This document shows positions 33,248 to 44,320 of a stretch of DNA of 64,000 nt, piece by piece. The position numbers and the translations under genes are program-made. The notes under the pieces were generated by a model. That model had not been told where the DNA came from. It worked only from the letters and a program-made list of their open reading frames with translations, and made no database searches. The stretch covers positions 62,902,531-62,966,530 of the forward strand of contig CM061918.1 of the NCBI GenBank assembly GCA_031002005.1, in the 5' to 3' direction. This DNA is from Vandiemenella viatica (Eukaryota; Arthropoda; Insecta; Orthoptera; Morabidae). Position 1 is the stretch's first letter, and every line of letters begins with the position of its first letter.

Positions 33248-33500
33248 AGCGGTCTGGTAGCTCAGTGGTTAAGGCGCTTGCTTTCAAAACGTTCGCTGCT
33301 CCGATCCCGGGTTCGAATCCCGGCAGGTGTAGGAATTTTGAGAGTTGCGTTCGATCATATGAGCTACGCCAGGCTGCTTCGTGGTTCGGATTCCACGTTA
33401 AACTGTAGGTCCCAGAGGAAAGGAACTGGCCGTCCTACCTCTGACACAATGGCTTAGTATGCCTCCTTCGGGAGGATCCAACCAACCTTCGGGTTGTGGA
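33248..33500 (+). mobile_element. SINE family C, best copy
   Basis: Head GGTCTGGTAGCTCAGTGGTT contains a perfect A box (TAGCTCAGTGG); B box GGTTCGAATCC at about 33311. Body: 'ggttcggattccacgttaaa', 'aggaactggccgtcctacct', 'cttcgggaggatccaacc'. The 3' arm does not pair with the 5' end as an acceptor stem would, so this is a SINE head and not a tRNA gene. Fragments at 8757 (-), 39790 and 52690. Confidence 0.75.
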
Positions 33501-33631
33501 CGAAGTTAAGTTATGCATGATTAATATCACGCCACCGCAATTGAATTTATTTCCTACTATTCTTTCGAAAGAGTTTCCCTTCATTCTCTAAAGCAACTTA
33601 ATAATATCATTTAATACAATTATAATAATAT

Positions 33632-34035
33632 TTATTTAAATTGCAATGGAGCGCATGCTCCGGTGGCAATTTCCCTTGACACCCATTTTCCCCCTTTCTT
33701 GCTCCCACCTACATTAGCCCTTTACAAATTTTAACTTTAAATTCCTTTACCGTTTTTTTGTTAATTATTCATCATTTCTCTTGGTAACTTATTCCAATCC
33801 CTGACACCCCTACCTAAAAAAGAAAATCTTCCCACACCCTTGTGCCTGTGCCTGAAATCGAGTGCCAGCTTGTGGTCATGGTCATCTTTTCCCTTCCATG
33901 CACTACTTTTCATACCTACACCAATATCTCTACATGTCTCATCGCCAGTATACGCCTTGTACACTCCCATGACCCTCCTCACCCTCCTCCTGTCCTGCAA
34001 TGAATCCCATTTCAGCTTCCTCATATCTGTTATAG
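33632..34035 (-). pseudogene. CR1/L2-like LINE, 5'-truncated, left-arm copy
   Basis: Minus strand begins in KLKWDSLQDRRRVRRVMGVY and runs through KSSAWKGKDDHDHKLALDFR to DWNKLPREMMNN, then UTR with hairpin GGAGCGCATGCTCC in antisense at 33649-33662. Shared with the right arm (58430-58798), so the insertion predates the split of the arms. Only about 90 residues remain. Confidence 0.85.
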
Positions 34036-34349
34036 TAGTTCTGTTTGTTTAACGTGTATACATGTAAGTCACAAATGTGAATCAATGAAAATGTAAGTAA
34101 TTCTGTATTTATACCATAATTTAGTTGCCTAAAAGAAAATAATCTTCATATACATACATTCAACAGATTGAAACGATGAAGAGCTTTCAGTGAAACGATT
34201 TCGGAAAAATAAGAAATAAACAAATTCACGCAAATAGACTTTGTGTTTATGATTGACTTTGATTGCAGTTTTTGAAAGAATTGTACAAACAAGGAAGATA
34301 CAATTATCTTGGTTCGATACGCAGATAATTTGCCTATATAGAATAAACT

Positions 34350-34560
34350 TTTTTTGTGGTTCTTTACTACTCGTCGAAGTCATTCGAGTGGAGACAGAAT
34401 GAGGATATTGGGAACCAACTCTGCATTTACGCGGAATTGGGATGGAACAGACTTTTCTCCTGAAAGTCCGAAAATTCCGAAATACAGATGGCCAAACAAG
34501 AGATCTAAATGGCACACTTCCGAATTTCGATCTGAAAATAAAAAAACTAAGATCACAATA
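34350..34560 (-). repeat. Possible very old SINE-A copy
   Basis: 'tactcgtcgaagtcattcga', 'gagtggagacagaatgagg' and a 3' 'cacttccgaatttcgatc' weakly follow the antisense order of SINE-A. Shared with the right arm (about 57870-58085). ORFs on both strands here are probably by-products. Confidence 0.3.
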
Positions 34561-35272
34561 CTAGCAGCTGTGTTTGAGTTTGTAACACTTACATGAACGT
34601 TAGGTTGTTATAACTAATGAGTTAAACAAGCTAGCAAAGGTGTGCAGTTATGAAAAAGAAACTGGCATGAAATAAATGTTGTAATAAAACTAAACTCAAT
34701 AAGTTTCAATACTCATTGTGTGAATAAATATTGCTGTGGTTATCGCTTGCATTTCTAAACCTCTATACACACCTTTATCTTATAAATGTTGAGCAGTACT
34801 AAATACAACTTCGATCTGTATGGAAGGTAGGTGATGGACTGGTTAAGCAAATATGGAAGATCTTTCATTGTCACGTAGTTATTTATGTATCTAAGAGAAC
34901 TTTAATTTTCCCATGGAATAAGTAACCTGGCTAGCAGTATCGTCGGAGGTAAGAACACTAAAAGTGCAACATGGAGCAGAATGTATGTCGCTGTAAACAA
35001 ACAACTCTGACTTGGCACTATCTGGCTTGCAGTGCTGCCAACTCTTGCAATACGAAATCACTTGCTATGTCAGCAGTTCCCTGAATTCAGGCAATCTGCC
35101 GGATCCTTCTGCCAAGTAGTATGCCAACATTTCCACGTTAAAACCACATTTTAGTCTCTTCTCACCTCATTTCTATCTACATGGTTTCTCCGGCTGAAGA
35201 ATATGTGTTAATTTGACAGGTATAAAAGATAATGTTGGTACGAAATCACCCACACAAACACCAAATATTTGC

Positions 35273-35455
35273 TACTAGTGTCCATGAAACCACTTCGTAC
35301 CTGGAAGACACGGGTTCGATTCCAGATCTGCAATCCAAATTTCTGTTTTCCATGATTTCCCGAAATCACTCTTCGGAAGGTCATGGGAGATTCTCTTCCC
35401 ATTCCTTGGCCAAACTACCCGCCTGCCTTTAGTAAATTGGACATCGTTGAGCCAT
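35273..35455 (+). repeat. SINE family A, divergent copy
   Basis: B box GGGTTCGATTCCAG, then 'ttctgttttccatgatttcccgaaatcactc' blocks and 'cccattccttggcc'; head changed. Right-arm counterpart about 57005-57195. Confidence 0.7.
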
Positions 35456-35835
35456 ATAGCTCCAAAAAGTGTTTAATCAGAGCATGTTTTATCATGAGTA
35501 TGGGACTGAAGTGAGGTTGATAGTGTTTTCCAAAGTAATATATCGACTCTCTAAAAACAAATTAACCATTCTGAATTTTTTTTTAAATCTGACCCGCCAT
35601 CCTGTCTCTTCCTTCTGTGATACTCTTTCACAAACTTCTTTCCTCATTTCCGAAACACGTTCATATCATACTTTCTTAATTTCGGCATCTTTCCATGCCA
35701 CCGAAGTCCAAATGATCCAAATTTCTTCGTATCTGGTGTTCTCAAAGTAGAAGCTTCTCTTCCATAAAGTGCTATGCCCTATAGGTATGGTCAGAAAGAT
35801 CTTTTTAAGTGTTATGTTTGAGAATAAAGGATTTG

Positions 35836-36062
35836 CCGAGCGTGCTGGTAGAGCGGTTGACGCTTTGGCTTCGCATTCGGCAGGACGCGGGTTCGAATCC
35901 CTGTCCGGGCATCCAGATTTGTTTTTTCCATGGTTTCCCCAAATCACTCCAGGCGGACTCCGGGATGCTTCGTTTAAAAGGCCACGGCAAAATTCCTTCC
36001 CTTTCCTTGGCTCCCATCCGTTCACGCCTCTATTGACCTCGATATCTCCGTGCCATAGGGGA
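35836..36062 (+). repeat. SINE family A
   Basis: Head GCCGAGCGTGCTGGTAGAGC, B box GGTTCGAATCC, complete body, tail 'cgatatctccgtgccatagg' that diverges from the common 'gtcgacgaggcg' ending. Right-arm counterpart about 56375-56605. Confidence 0.9.
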
Positions 36063-36504
36063 AAAAACTGATTTCCGTTTTTGAAGAAGTCTTTCTGCTT
36101 TCGACATCGTTAACTTGTAGTTCGACTTCCTAAATAACAGAATTCCTATTCCAATACTGTTGCTATATTTTCTCGTAGAGTTCATTGCTTTTATTTTGTT
36201 TTTGTTGATGTTTACTCCAAATTTTTCTCGCAGTACTGTCATTGGTTAAAAATGGACTATGAAAGACATAATTATTTTTCCCGTTTGCTATACCAGGTAC
36301 GTAGGAAAATTATTTTTTTTCAATTGTAGGTGGAGATGTAACTGTTAATAATCATACAAACTGGTGGATAGCTTCCCGAATGGCTTATTGTGCAGTTGGA
36401 AGATACCTCACAGTGAACGTCTTGAAATCGTAAGATGGGCGAGTCTCTCTCTTTCCCTGACCTTACCTTCTTTGATGTTGTCTATAAAAGCAGTTTTCCA
36501 CTCT

Positions 36505-37800
36505 AATCAGCCTTCCTCTTCAGTTCGTGTACGATTCTCACTGGATTTCTCACTGATATACTCAAGTTACCTTCCGCTTTGATACTACCCTTCCATTTGC
36601 CTTTATTCTCTCCATTAATACCCACTCGTATGTGACTCTTTAGACGATATCTTGTCTTTTTTTTTTTTTTGGTCATCAGTTTTTCGACTGGTTTGATGCA
36701 ATCCTCCATCCCTTCCTCTAACCTCTTCATCTCTAAATACTCCTTACAACCCACGTCCTCAATTATATGCTTCATATATTCTAATATCTCTGTCTTCCTC
36801 TACAGTTCTTACCTTCGACCGTTCCCTCCACCAGAAAATTAACCAATCCAGCATGTCTCAAAATATGACCTACTTGCCTGTCCCATCTTTCAGTAAGCTT
36901 CTTCCACAAACTTCTTTCCTCACCCATAATTTCCAAACTCGTTCATTTCTTACTTTGTCTGTCCACTTAATTTTCAGCATTCTTCTGTAGCACCACATTT
37001 CAAATGCTTCAATTTTCTTTCTTTCAGATATTCCATGTTTCGATACCGGTTAACGTTCTGGCCTCGCATTCGGGAGGACGCGTGTTCGAAGCCCCGTCCG
37101 GGCAACCCGCTTTGGGTTTTCCATGGTTTCCCCAAATCACTCCAGGCGAGTGCTGGGATGCTTCCTTCAAAAATGCCATGGCCGATTTCATTCCCGTTCG
37201 TTGTCCCCAGTCCGATCCCGCCTCTAATGACATTAGCCGTCGACGAGGCGTAAAGCCGTAAAAAAAAAAAAAAAAAAGGTTCGCTACCGTAAAGTGCTAT
37301 GCTCCATACATAGTTTTAAAAAGTTCTTTCTAATTCCTAGATCAATGTTCGAAACTTAAGGATTTCTCTTTTTCATGAAGGCTCTTTTTGCTAGTGCTAT
37401 TCTGCTTTTAGCATCATTCTTGCTTCGGCCATCGGTTGTAATTTTGCTTCCCAAGTAATAGAAGTCACTTACTTCTCCTATTGCATCCGATCCTGTTTTG
37501 ATATCTAATCTACTAGTATTGGTATCATTTCTGCTACATTTCATCACTTTTGCCTTGCTTTTATTCAGTCAAAAATCTTCCTTCCAGTATTTTGTTCATG
37601 CCATTCAGTACCTTCTCTATATCCCCAGCCCTTTCTGCCAACAAGACAATGTCATCGGCAAATACACATTTAAAAAGGCTTCCGTATTCTTCAGCCTTTA
37701 CAGACCTCGTCGTTTTGGTGTTTTTGGAGGTTATACATCCAAGGACTTGCATAAATAGTATGTTAGGAAACGATTGCTACAGTTGAAGCCATTCGGATAG
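36505..37800 (-). pseudogene. RTE-like LINE, left-arm copy, split by a SINE
   Basis: The reverse complement encodes FKCVFADDIVLLAERAGDIE (reverse-transcriptase motif F-A-D-D intact, about 37660), RIALAKRAFMKKRN (about 37370), and downstream KIEAFEMWCYRRML (about 36990), a W-T-D-K-V-R-N-E-R block, and GLVNFLVEGTVEG (about 36840). SINE-A (37048-37277) interrupts it. It matches the uninterrupted right-arm copy (54948-55960). Frameshifts and stops in both copies. Contains a (T)14 tract near 36656. Confidence 0.85.
37048..37277 (+). mobile_element. SINE family A, private to the left arm
   Basis: Flanked by GTTTCGATACC (37037-37047) and GGTTCGCTACC (37278-37288), a target duplication with two mismatches; the right arm has the empty site GTTTCGCTACC (antisense, about 55409-55420). 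Slightly 5'-truncated head (starts GGTTAACGTTCTGGCC); tail 'cgtcgacgaggcgtaaagcc' then about 17 A. Confidence 0.93.
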
Positions 37801-38569
37801 CATCTTCTTTAGATCCTTAACGTCGTAAGGGGAAGTGCTGTGGTCTTCACTCCTGCCGCCCCTTTCTGCGGCCGACGGCCCCGTTTGAAATCGGAGAGTT
37901 TCAAAGCTGTAGAAAGGCTTCTCTCGGTAACACGCAAAAGGCCGCTCCGCGTAAACCGCTTACACGTAAAATCTCACCGTGCCGAGAGACGGAAGCCAAT
38001 GAATACAGTGGCTTATTGTACTAAGGCGTACGCTGGCGATGAGATTTGGACGAAGAGTTAGCAGTAGTACATTGAAAAGGCAACCATTGCCAAAAACTTC
38101 CACTTGTTTTAGGAATAAGGGTTTTGGAAATTTTTAAATGCAATTAAAGTGGAAATTCTCTAATTCTACCCTGAAGGAACCATAAATAAACTTCGAATCA
38201 CCGAAAATTCGAATTAATAAGTGTTTATAAAATAGGTAAAAATGCAAGAAAAACGTCCCTAAAAATTGTTTTAACTTACTAAAAATATACTGTAAAACCC
38301 AAATTTAAAGTTTAGAAAAAAATGGTTTTTTGCATTGATTTTTTTTTGAAAGCCATGAAGCCTAGGAGTTTAAAGCAATGAAGAGAGGATCACTCATGTT
38401 CACTTGACCCTCGATGTAGCGTCGAAGTTGGTGGATATAGTTAAATGTAAAGGCCCGTCCAGACACTACGTTTTGCACAACCTTTTGTCTGCGCAGTCTT
38501 TTAAGACGGAATGAAAACGTTGCAATTTATAGAGCGTCCACATGGTGCCCAGTTTTGTGTGATATCGTC

Positions 38570-38883
38570 ATGGAGGAGGTACTACTTTGGTCAATTTTGA
38601 AATGGTGTCTTGTTGGAACAGAAGTACCCGGCGTTCAAAGTGGTCGCAGAAGTGTCTTCCTAAAAGGCATCACTTTTCCCATGTTAGATTACTGCGTGAA
38701 TTACGTGACGACCCTAATGATTGGCGGAACTACTTGAGAATGGACATAGACACGTATACTTATTTATTGGAATTAGTGACACCGCTTATCAGCAAAGAAA
38801 ATACTTGTTTGAGAACAGCAATATCACCACATGAAATGCTAACAACTACTTTAAGATTTTTGGCAACTGCCAAAAGTTACTAA
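38570..38883 (+). pseudogene. Harbinger transposase (HARBI1-like), N-terminal fragment
   Basis: From ATG 38570, one frameshift near 38650, then LLRELRDDPNDWRNYLRMD, 'YTYLLELVTPLISKENTCLR' and LTTTLRFLATAKSY, ending in a stop at 38881. This is the conserved N-terminal segment of HARBI1-like DDE nucleases (ELR.D...F.NYLRMD...LL..V.P.I.K.DT..R..I...ERL..TLRFLATG.SY). The whole DDE catalytic domain is missing. Confidence 0.85.
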
Positions 38884-38939
38884 GGCCTAGAATTCACAAC
38901 AATCATATCGAAACAATCGTTAAGTGAAATCATTCCCTT

Positions 38940-39345
38940 GGTGTCTCTGATCATTTAGGAAATGTAACAAATCAAAATACCAGAGAGATGGCTTGTAGAT
39001 TTCGTCTTCTCCAGCCCCAGATCGAATCGATTTATTAATTTTTGCCAATTCTTTACGATAAACACTTTTCAAAGAATTAAATTTTTTTTACAACTGTTTC
39101 TCTGTTTCGGTTGCATCAAGTTTTTTTAATTTTTCCACTAAACTCTCATAAGCCTCCCCATTTTTATCCCTGTCACTATACTCCTTGGAATTGAAATACA
39201 TGGGAAACTTTCGTATAATGCAATAAATTCTGTGAGAAATTCCCGAGGTCAACCATTGTCGCCTGACGAAACTGAGGAATAAAATGAATCGGAAAACGGT
39301 GCTGCCGTCTACACGCACCGACTTGTCCACACAGTTCTTGGACAT
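38940..39345 (-). pseudogene. MADF-domain protein of the Harbinger element
   Basis: Minus strand reads NSKEYSDRDKNGEAYESLVE, then KLKKLDATE, and after a stop/frameshift in a T-run the frame goes on with FNSLKSVYRKELAKINKSIR, SGAGEDEIYKPSLWYFDLL and HFLNDQ. This is the body of a MADF (Myb/SANT-like) DNA-binding domain, the usual partner of Harbinger nucleases. The N-terminal block (E-F-I-x-L-Y-E) is frameshifted on the left but readable on the right arm. Confidence 0.8.
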
Positions 39346-39787
39346 CTATGCTCTCTAGCTCAGTTATCGCTGCAACTGTACCGTCTTCGCGCCGAATTCA
39401 AAACTGCGCACTTTTCCAATCTACACGAAACGTTTTATCTGCAACGTGTTAAACTGTGCAAACAAAAGGTTGTGCAAAACGTAGCGTCTGGACCGGCCTT
39501 TAGGTATCGATAAACGAGTCACAGCATTCTTTGGCAAAAAAATAACTTGGGAAGGGTGGGACGCGTGCTCGAAAAAAAAATTCGAATTATAGAAATTCCA
39601 CTGTACTAGAATGGGTCAATGACGAAGAGCTTAAAATGTACCTAAATATACATACGAAGAATTTTGAAATAAAACTGCGCGTAACTACAGAAGAATTGTG
39701 TTAGTGGTTGTAATCTTGATCCCAGTTAATAATTGATAATATTTTTACCAAGACACGATATAATTTCAATCCTAATTTTGTAATTTA

Positions 39788-39965
39788 TAAGTGGTCTAGT
39801 AACTCAGTAGGTTTCAGCGCTTAGTTTCAAAATTCGCTATCCATGGTTCAGATCCAAGTACTGCCAAGATTTTTAAGAACTTTTCTTGATCGTGTGACAT
39901 AGACTTGGACTCTTCACTGTACGCTTTAGTTCCGAGAGAAGCAAATTGAAACCCTGTGGTCGTAG
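39788..39965 (+). repeat. SINE family C, divergent copy
   Basis: Head GTGGTCTAGTAACTCAGTAG, B-box-like GGTTCAGATCC, then 'gatcgtgtgacatagac', 'cgctttagttccgagagaagc'. Diverged from 33248. Also on the right arm (about 52690-52868). Confidence 0.6.
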
Positions 39966-40295
39966 TACGAGTACTTTAGTTATTTGATCACTTAAAAGAG
40001 ATGATGTAAATTAAGAGTGGTTACACAGAAGAGTCGAGATGACTTCTACATATTCATTCATCTCTCTTCTTTTGTCGTCTATTTTTCAGAGTTGAGACTA
40101 TCTCCATCGACCGAAACCGGTGGAGAGAGATAGCTTGTCACTTGAGCGTAAAGAACTTTCTGCCTTTGAAGATGGACGATAGAAGAGAAGAGACAAAAGA
40201 ATATTTCGAATTTATTTGGTTTCTTCCGTTAATCTTGTAGCACGAGTCTTTACATAACATACGGGAACTAGCATCGGCTGTCTAATTTCCTACGG

Positions 40296-40540
40296 GGCGT
40301 GGCGGGTGAGGTAACGCTCTGGCCTCGCATTCGGGTGGACGCAGGTTCGAATCCACATCCGGCCATCTAGATTTGAGTTTTCAACGGTTTCCTGAAATCA
40401 CTCCAGGCGAATGCTGGGATGGTTCTTTCAAAAGACCATGGCCGAATTTCTTCCCGTTCTGCCCCGATTTTGTCCGCGTTTAGTGACCCCGACGTCGACA
40501 AAGCATTCAGCCATAAAAAAAATAAAAAAATAAAATAAAC
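40296..40540 (+). repeat. SINE family A near the inner end of the left arm
   Basis: Head GGGGCGTGGCGGGTGAGGTA, B box AGGTTCGAATCC, complete body, tail 'cgacgtcgacaaagcattcagcc' and an A/T-rich simple tail. The arm homology ends 35 bp downstream. Right-arm counterpart 52112-52365. Confidence 0.9.
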
Positions 40541-41009
40541 ACCTAATCAGATTTTATTTTTGTTTGATTTATAGATATCATTTGAGAAAAAAAATCGTAA
40601 AACGTGTATTGATATCTATTTGAATATTTTTCCAATTAATTAGGTAAAGCTCTAAATTTCTTGTGTTTGCTTATATTATGATGTGACTTGTGTGACATAC
40701 GCGAAATAAGTCATTCAGAGAGATTACGGATTCGTGAGCAGGAGAAAGCTGGGCCGACGTAAGACCTGTTCCGCTCGTGGTAAGCTTTGCGGTTCCGGAC
40801 AGCTGAGATGAAAGTTTCGATGTGGGAACAGAACACACCTTATTAACCAGCCATTCCTTCCCGATCACTTTCTAACAACACAGCAAATCTACCCTTCCTA
40901 CTAGCATTTTGTTAAATGTTTTCGTACGGTGTTGTTCATCAGAAAAGATTCGCTGTAGATGTCACATGGTCTAAGGCATTAAATGCAACTTTTGTTACTT
41001 CAGAAGAAA

Positions 41010-42415
41010 AGATGATCAAGCGAATCAATATCCAATAATCATTCCTGTCCCCTTAAAAAATAAAAAATTAAAGAATTATCATCTGATAAGGACTATATAG
41101 TTTTGAATGGAGTCAATACTAAATAGAGTGGCATAATTGTGGCCAAATCTTGTTGTGTGTAGATGAATGTAACGAGTATTATTACGTAAAATGTGCTAAT
41201 AGTGAATCTCAGTGGGATATATGCAAGGTATTTCTGCTGAAATTGACAGGGGAGGCCAAGTTGATAGTGTGGCACTAGATCTTTCTAATTTTCAGAACGA
41301 GCCATAAAATGGTGCTAAATAAAGTAAAAACTATTGGAGCTGATAAAAAGGTGATTTGCTGGGTGGAAGAATTCCTAAAAGGTAGAAAGCAAAAAGTTGG
41401 GGTAGGAATGCAATATCAAAAGAAGTAAAAGTGAACATGGGAGTACCACAGGGTAGTGTATTGGGACCATTGTTATTCGTTATTCTAATGAATGATTGTG
41501 TTAATGGTTTACTGTCAGAAGTTAGATTGTTTGCAGATGACATGATGTTATATAAAAGGATCAAAACAATAGTACACTGTAAACAGCTGCAGGATGATCT
41601 AGATAGGACAACTAGCTGTGTGAGTCAACATGGGATGAAGATAAATGCAAAGAAGAGTCAGCTTATTAGGTACACAGATAAAAAGCTAAAGGTTGATTAC
41701 GATTATAAAGTGGGGAAGGAGCTACTTATTGAAGACTGGAAATGTAAATACCTAGGCATTGCATTTGATAGCAAACTTAACTGGGCAGGACACATTGGAC
41801 AGGTGGTAGGGAAAGGGTTCAAAATCCTTCACCTGTTGGAGAGAGTGATGAGAGGATGCACTAGACAAGTAAGGGAATTGGGTTACAAAACTCTGGTCAG
41901 ACGACTGCTAGAATATGGTGGTGTAGTTTGGGATCCACATTTTGGGTATCAAATTTAGGAGTTGGAGGGGGTGCAGAGGAGGGCTGCCAGGTTTGTCTCT
42001 GGAAATTACCGCGGAACACAATCGGTAACTAAAATGATAAAGGAGCTGGAGTGGGATTCATTGGTGGATAGAAGGAGGGTGAATAGGGTCATGGGAGTGT
42101 ATAAATCCTATACTGGTGTGAAGCATGGAAAGATATTGGTGGGAAAATTAAGAGAGATGCTTGGAAGGGTAAGGTTGACCATGACCACAAGTTGGCACTT
42201 GATTTCTGACATAAAGAGTGTGGGAAAAATTTGTTTCGTAGGAAAGCGAGTGAGGGACTGGAATAAATTGCCAAGGGAACTGATGAATAGCTTACCGGAA
42301 ACACTGAAAGAATTTAAAGTAAAAATTATGGCAAAAGTAGGTTGGAAGGGGAAAGGGAGGGGGTGTTAGGGAGATTGTCACCGGAGCGGGTGATCCATCG
42401 CAATTTTTTCAATTA
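41010..42415 (+). pseudogene. CR1/L2-like LINE, longest copy, with RT catalytic core
   Basis: Starts in a decayed reverse-transcriptase fingers region (NYHLIRTI, MESILNRVA), then VDSVALDLS, VICWVEEFLKGRKQKVGVGM, a frameshift at about 41425, and an open frame 41431-41958: MGVPQGSVLGPLLFVILMND, RLFADDMMLYKRIK (catalytic Asp pair intact), KYLGIAFDSKLNWAGHIG. One stop (TAG at 41957) then 41962-42369 continues with QRRAARFVSGNYRG to LPETLKEFKVK. Ends with the family hairpin (GGAGCGGGTGATCC) and tail. Few lesions, so moderately young, but unable to make a full protein. Confidence 0.88.
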
Positions 42416-42419
42416 TCAT

Positions 42420-43455
42420 CAATTAAAGAAGAGACATGGTAGAACCTTGGTCTCGTCAGATCAAACCTACTCTTTCGAAAGACACTAATGGACCACCAAG
42501 ATTTACGTCCAAATACGAACGACGAATAACCATCCATATCTATAGCTTCTAAAGCTCTTTCTCCATGCGCATTATGAAGGGGGTTACGACTTTACAGAGG
42601 CGTTTGGTTGGGAACTGTGTACCACCACGTCTCCTGCCCAGTTAGCGAAATCGAAAAATTTCCTGCACAGCCGGCATATTCCCGTATCGGTCACCAGAAG
42701 CCGCCACAGTTCATACTTCATACAGCTAACAATCTTTGCTGTATCGTTCATGGAGAATGCTTCCCTAGTTTTCACTTTTACCCTGTTGCTTCCGTTACAC
42801 AGCGAAAAACTCATTTTTCTGCTATTTTTTGTACTTGAAACAGTAAATCTAAAAGTTTCACAGATTCAGGACAAGATCTTGTGGCCGACAATACAATTTT
42901 GAAATGAACGACCTTCTAAATATTAACGGTAAGTCGCTAAACTCTCTCCACTAACGAGCAGAAGCGCATTAACAAGAACAGACTATTACTGCTTGAAGCG
43001 ATAAACCTGACATCGGATAAACAGGTCTCGATACAGAAGACAATCTCTGGCTTGGTGCCCTGGGCCGTTGCGAAGTTTATTTTTTGTATTATCGGGTGCA
43101 GCTGTGGACGACTCGGCCGACCTCGGCCAAGGTCACGGAACTTCCCGAGCACAATGGCCGGCCGGACAGGAATGCAGGCCGCGGCGCGCCTCCACACGGT
43201 CAGTGCTGCCAAACTGCCACATCAAAAATCACTGACCGGGTACCTCCAAAGACACTAACTTTTAAAATAAACTTTTCGCAACAAAATGTAATAAATCTTA
43301 CTGCTACCCGGTCGCAAACGGAGCATCCACCAATCGAAATTCCGTTCAATTCAGTTCCTTGAGATTAAAGTTGCAGTCGTCTGGTGTGGTAATTCGCAGT
43401 GTAAACTTCATGAATTTTCACTTAACGATATCGACTATAATTTACCCAATCAGTA
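42420..43455. other. Unassigned; includes a short GC-rich block
   Basis: 43085-43215 is GC- and CpG-rich with overlapping ORFs on both strands (43052-43258 plus, 42937-43212 minus). I recognise no domain and no paired splice sites. Confidence 0.25.
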
Positions 43456-43459
43456 TTTA

Positions 43460-43660
43460 AACCTGAACAGTCTTCCCCTGTAGAATGGTTTTGTACATTT
43501 CCGTGCCCGATAACTCCAGCTACATTTCGTATGTCTCCATCCCATCGATCTGCTAGCCTTCTTCTCGGTCTAAGTTTTCCTGGATTCCGCTTCTGCTTGT
43601 TTTATCTCGCTTTTTCATCTTAACTCCGAGCAACATGGCTAGCCCACTGCCACTTCAAGG
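43460..43660 (-). pseudogene. RTE-like LINE C-terminal fragment
   Basis: The reverse complement contains KWQWASHVA (family form W-x-W-A-G-H-V-A-R-M) and RRLADRWDGDIRNVAG (family form R-x-x-x-R-W-x-D-D-I-R-x-x-A-G). Short and frameshifted. Confidence 0.6.
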
Positions 43661-43980
43661 TTGTTGTTTACTCCAAGAGGTCATTAGCCTTTGCAGCTTT
43701 TCTGATTTCGATTGCTCCCCTTTTGTATGTCCTCGTGAAAATCAACATTGATCTTCCATAGCCCTTCGAGCTGTTTCTCTGTTATGAAATCAGTGTTCTG
43801 GTCTCGCAGCAGAGAGAAAGCACTGGTCGCAAACTGTTTAATGTGAAAACCGAAGAATGTTTTTCTCAAACTTGATTTTACCACTCTTCTGTTACTGACG
43901 ACTTCAGAGTTTTTATTTTTGTTTTTTAGTTAGTCTTCAACGTTCAAAGTGAATGCTCATCAGCACTACTAAGATGATTA

Positions 43981-44320
43981 GGGAGCGTCCATAAACTACG
44001 TGGTTCTGTCTAAAGAGGGGGGGAGGGTTGGCTAGAAGGCAACGCTGCTCTACGTGGGGGGAGAGGTGGAGGTTCCGAGCCAGACCACGTAGCTTTCCAT
44101 TCATATTATTTTTAACAGTTAAAATGAGGTACAGCATGTGAATATTAATTCCCTTCATTTAATTTTCCGCGTATGAAATTTACAATATTCTGACAGGAGA
44201 AAACAGTACAAAATGTATCGAAAGCAGCTGGAATCGAAAGCAAAAGTGACTTCGGGCTAAGTGGGTGGATGTATGTTCACAGGAGGCCAAAATGGAGCTA
44301 CATGGTTTATGGACGCTCCT
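43981..44320 (+). mobile_element. PIF/Harbinger-type MITE (GGGAGCG family), TSD TTA
   Basis: GGGAGCGTCCATAAACTACG start and ACATGGTTTATGGACGCTCC(T) end, flanked by TTA at 43978-43980 and 44321-44323. 340 bp, same orientation as 12777 and 44722. Confidence 0.88.

Larger units (their letters stand above)
26233..33630. other. 7.4-kb block present only on the left arm
   Basis: Homology with the right arm stops after CCGCTAGTA (to 26232) and resumes at TATTTATTTAAATTGC (from about 33629). The block contains SINE-A copies, a hAT element, RTE-like fragments, SINE-B and SINE-C, described separately. Its many independent insertions of different ages argue that it is ancestral and was deleted on the right. 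Confidence 0.85.
38451..39499 (+). mobile_element. PIF/Harbinger transposon, deletion derivative (left arm)
   Basis: About 48-bp terminal inverted repeats start AGGCCCGTCCAGACACTACG and end with the complement of AGGCCGGTCCAGACGCTACG. Flanked by TAA (38448-38450) and TTA (39500-39502), both TWA type. Carries two convergent gene remnants: nuclease N-terminus (+) and MADF protein (-). Right-arm copy 53165-54221. Confidence 0.88.
38147..39603. mobile_element. Pogo/Tigger-like element hosting a Harbinger insertion
   Basis: Left end AGTGGAAATTCTCTAATTC and right end the complement of CAGTGGAATTTCTATAATTC; TA follows at 39604-39605. These termini resemble pogo/Tigger-type TIRs (CAGTGGAA followed by TC.ATAATTCGAA). 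Without the inserted Harbinger the element is about 0.4 kb and non-coding, so non-autonomous. Right-arm counterpart 53061-54552. Confidence 0.6.
22079..40575 (+). repeat. Left arm of a giant inverted repeat
   Basis: Reverse-complementary to 52078-64000 along its whole length except for listed structural differences; 22079-22118 pairs with 63961-64000 at one mismatch, and 40575 pairs with 52078. It may begin further left, because the right arm leaves the window at 64000. It contains about 7.4 kb (26233-33630) absent from the right arm and one private SINE (37048-37277). Divergence of the paired parts is about 4-6% by eye in the two stretches aligned (24491-24700 and 40115-40360). Confidence 0.97.

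Noticed and set aside
33248..33330. tRNA gene
   Set aside because: A and B boxes are good but no acceptor stem forms and a SINE body follows; the same applies to the heads of SINE-A and SINE-B copies.
37840..38061. Conserved ORF (MVFT.AAPFC.RRPRLKSESF; also 54639-54860 minus)
   Set aside because: The only conservation is between the two arms, which are alike everywhere; no family is recognised and no splice structure is seen.
40020..40230. Possible long hairpin with CTCTTCTTTTGTCG and GAAGAGACAAAAGAA
   Set aside because: Pairing is interrupted and short; no better than expected for purine/pyrimidine-biased DNA.
42937..43258. GC-rich block with ORFs on both strands as a host exon
   Set aside because: No domain recognised and no convincing splice sites; left as unassigned.
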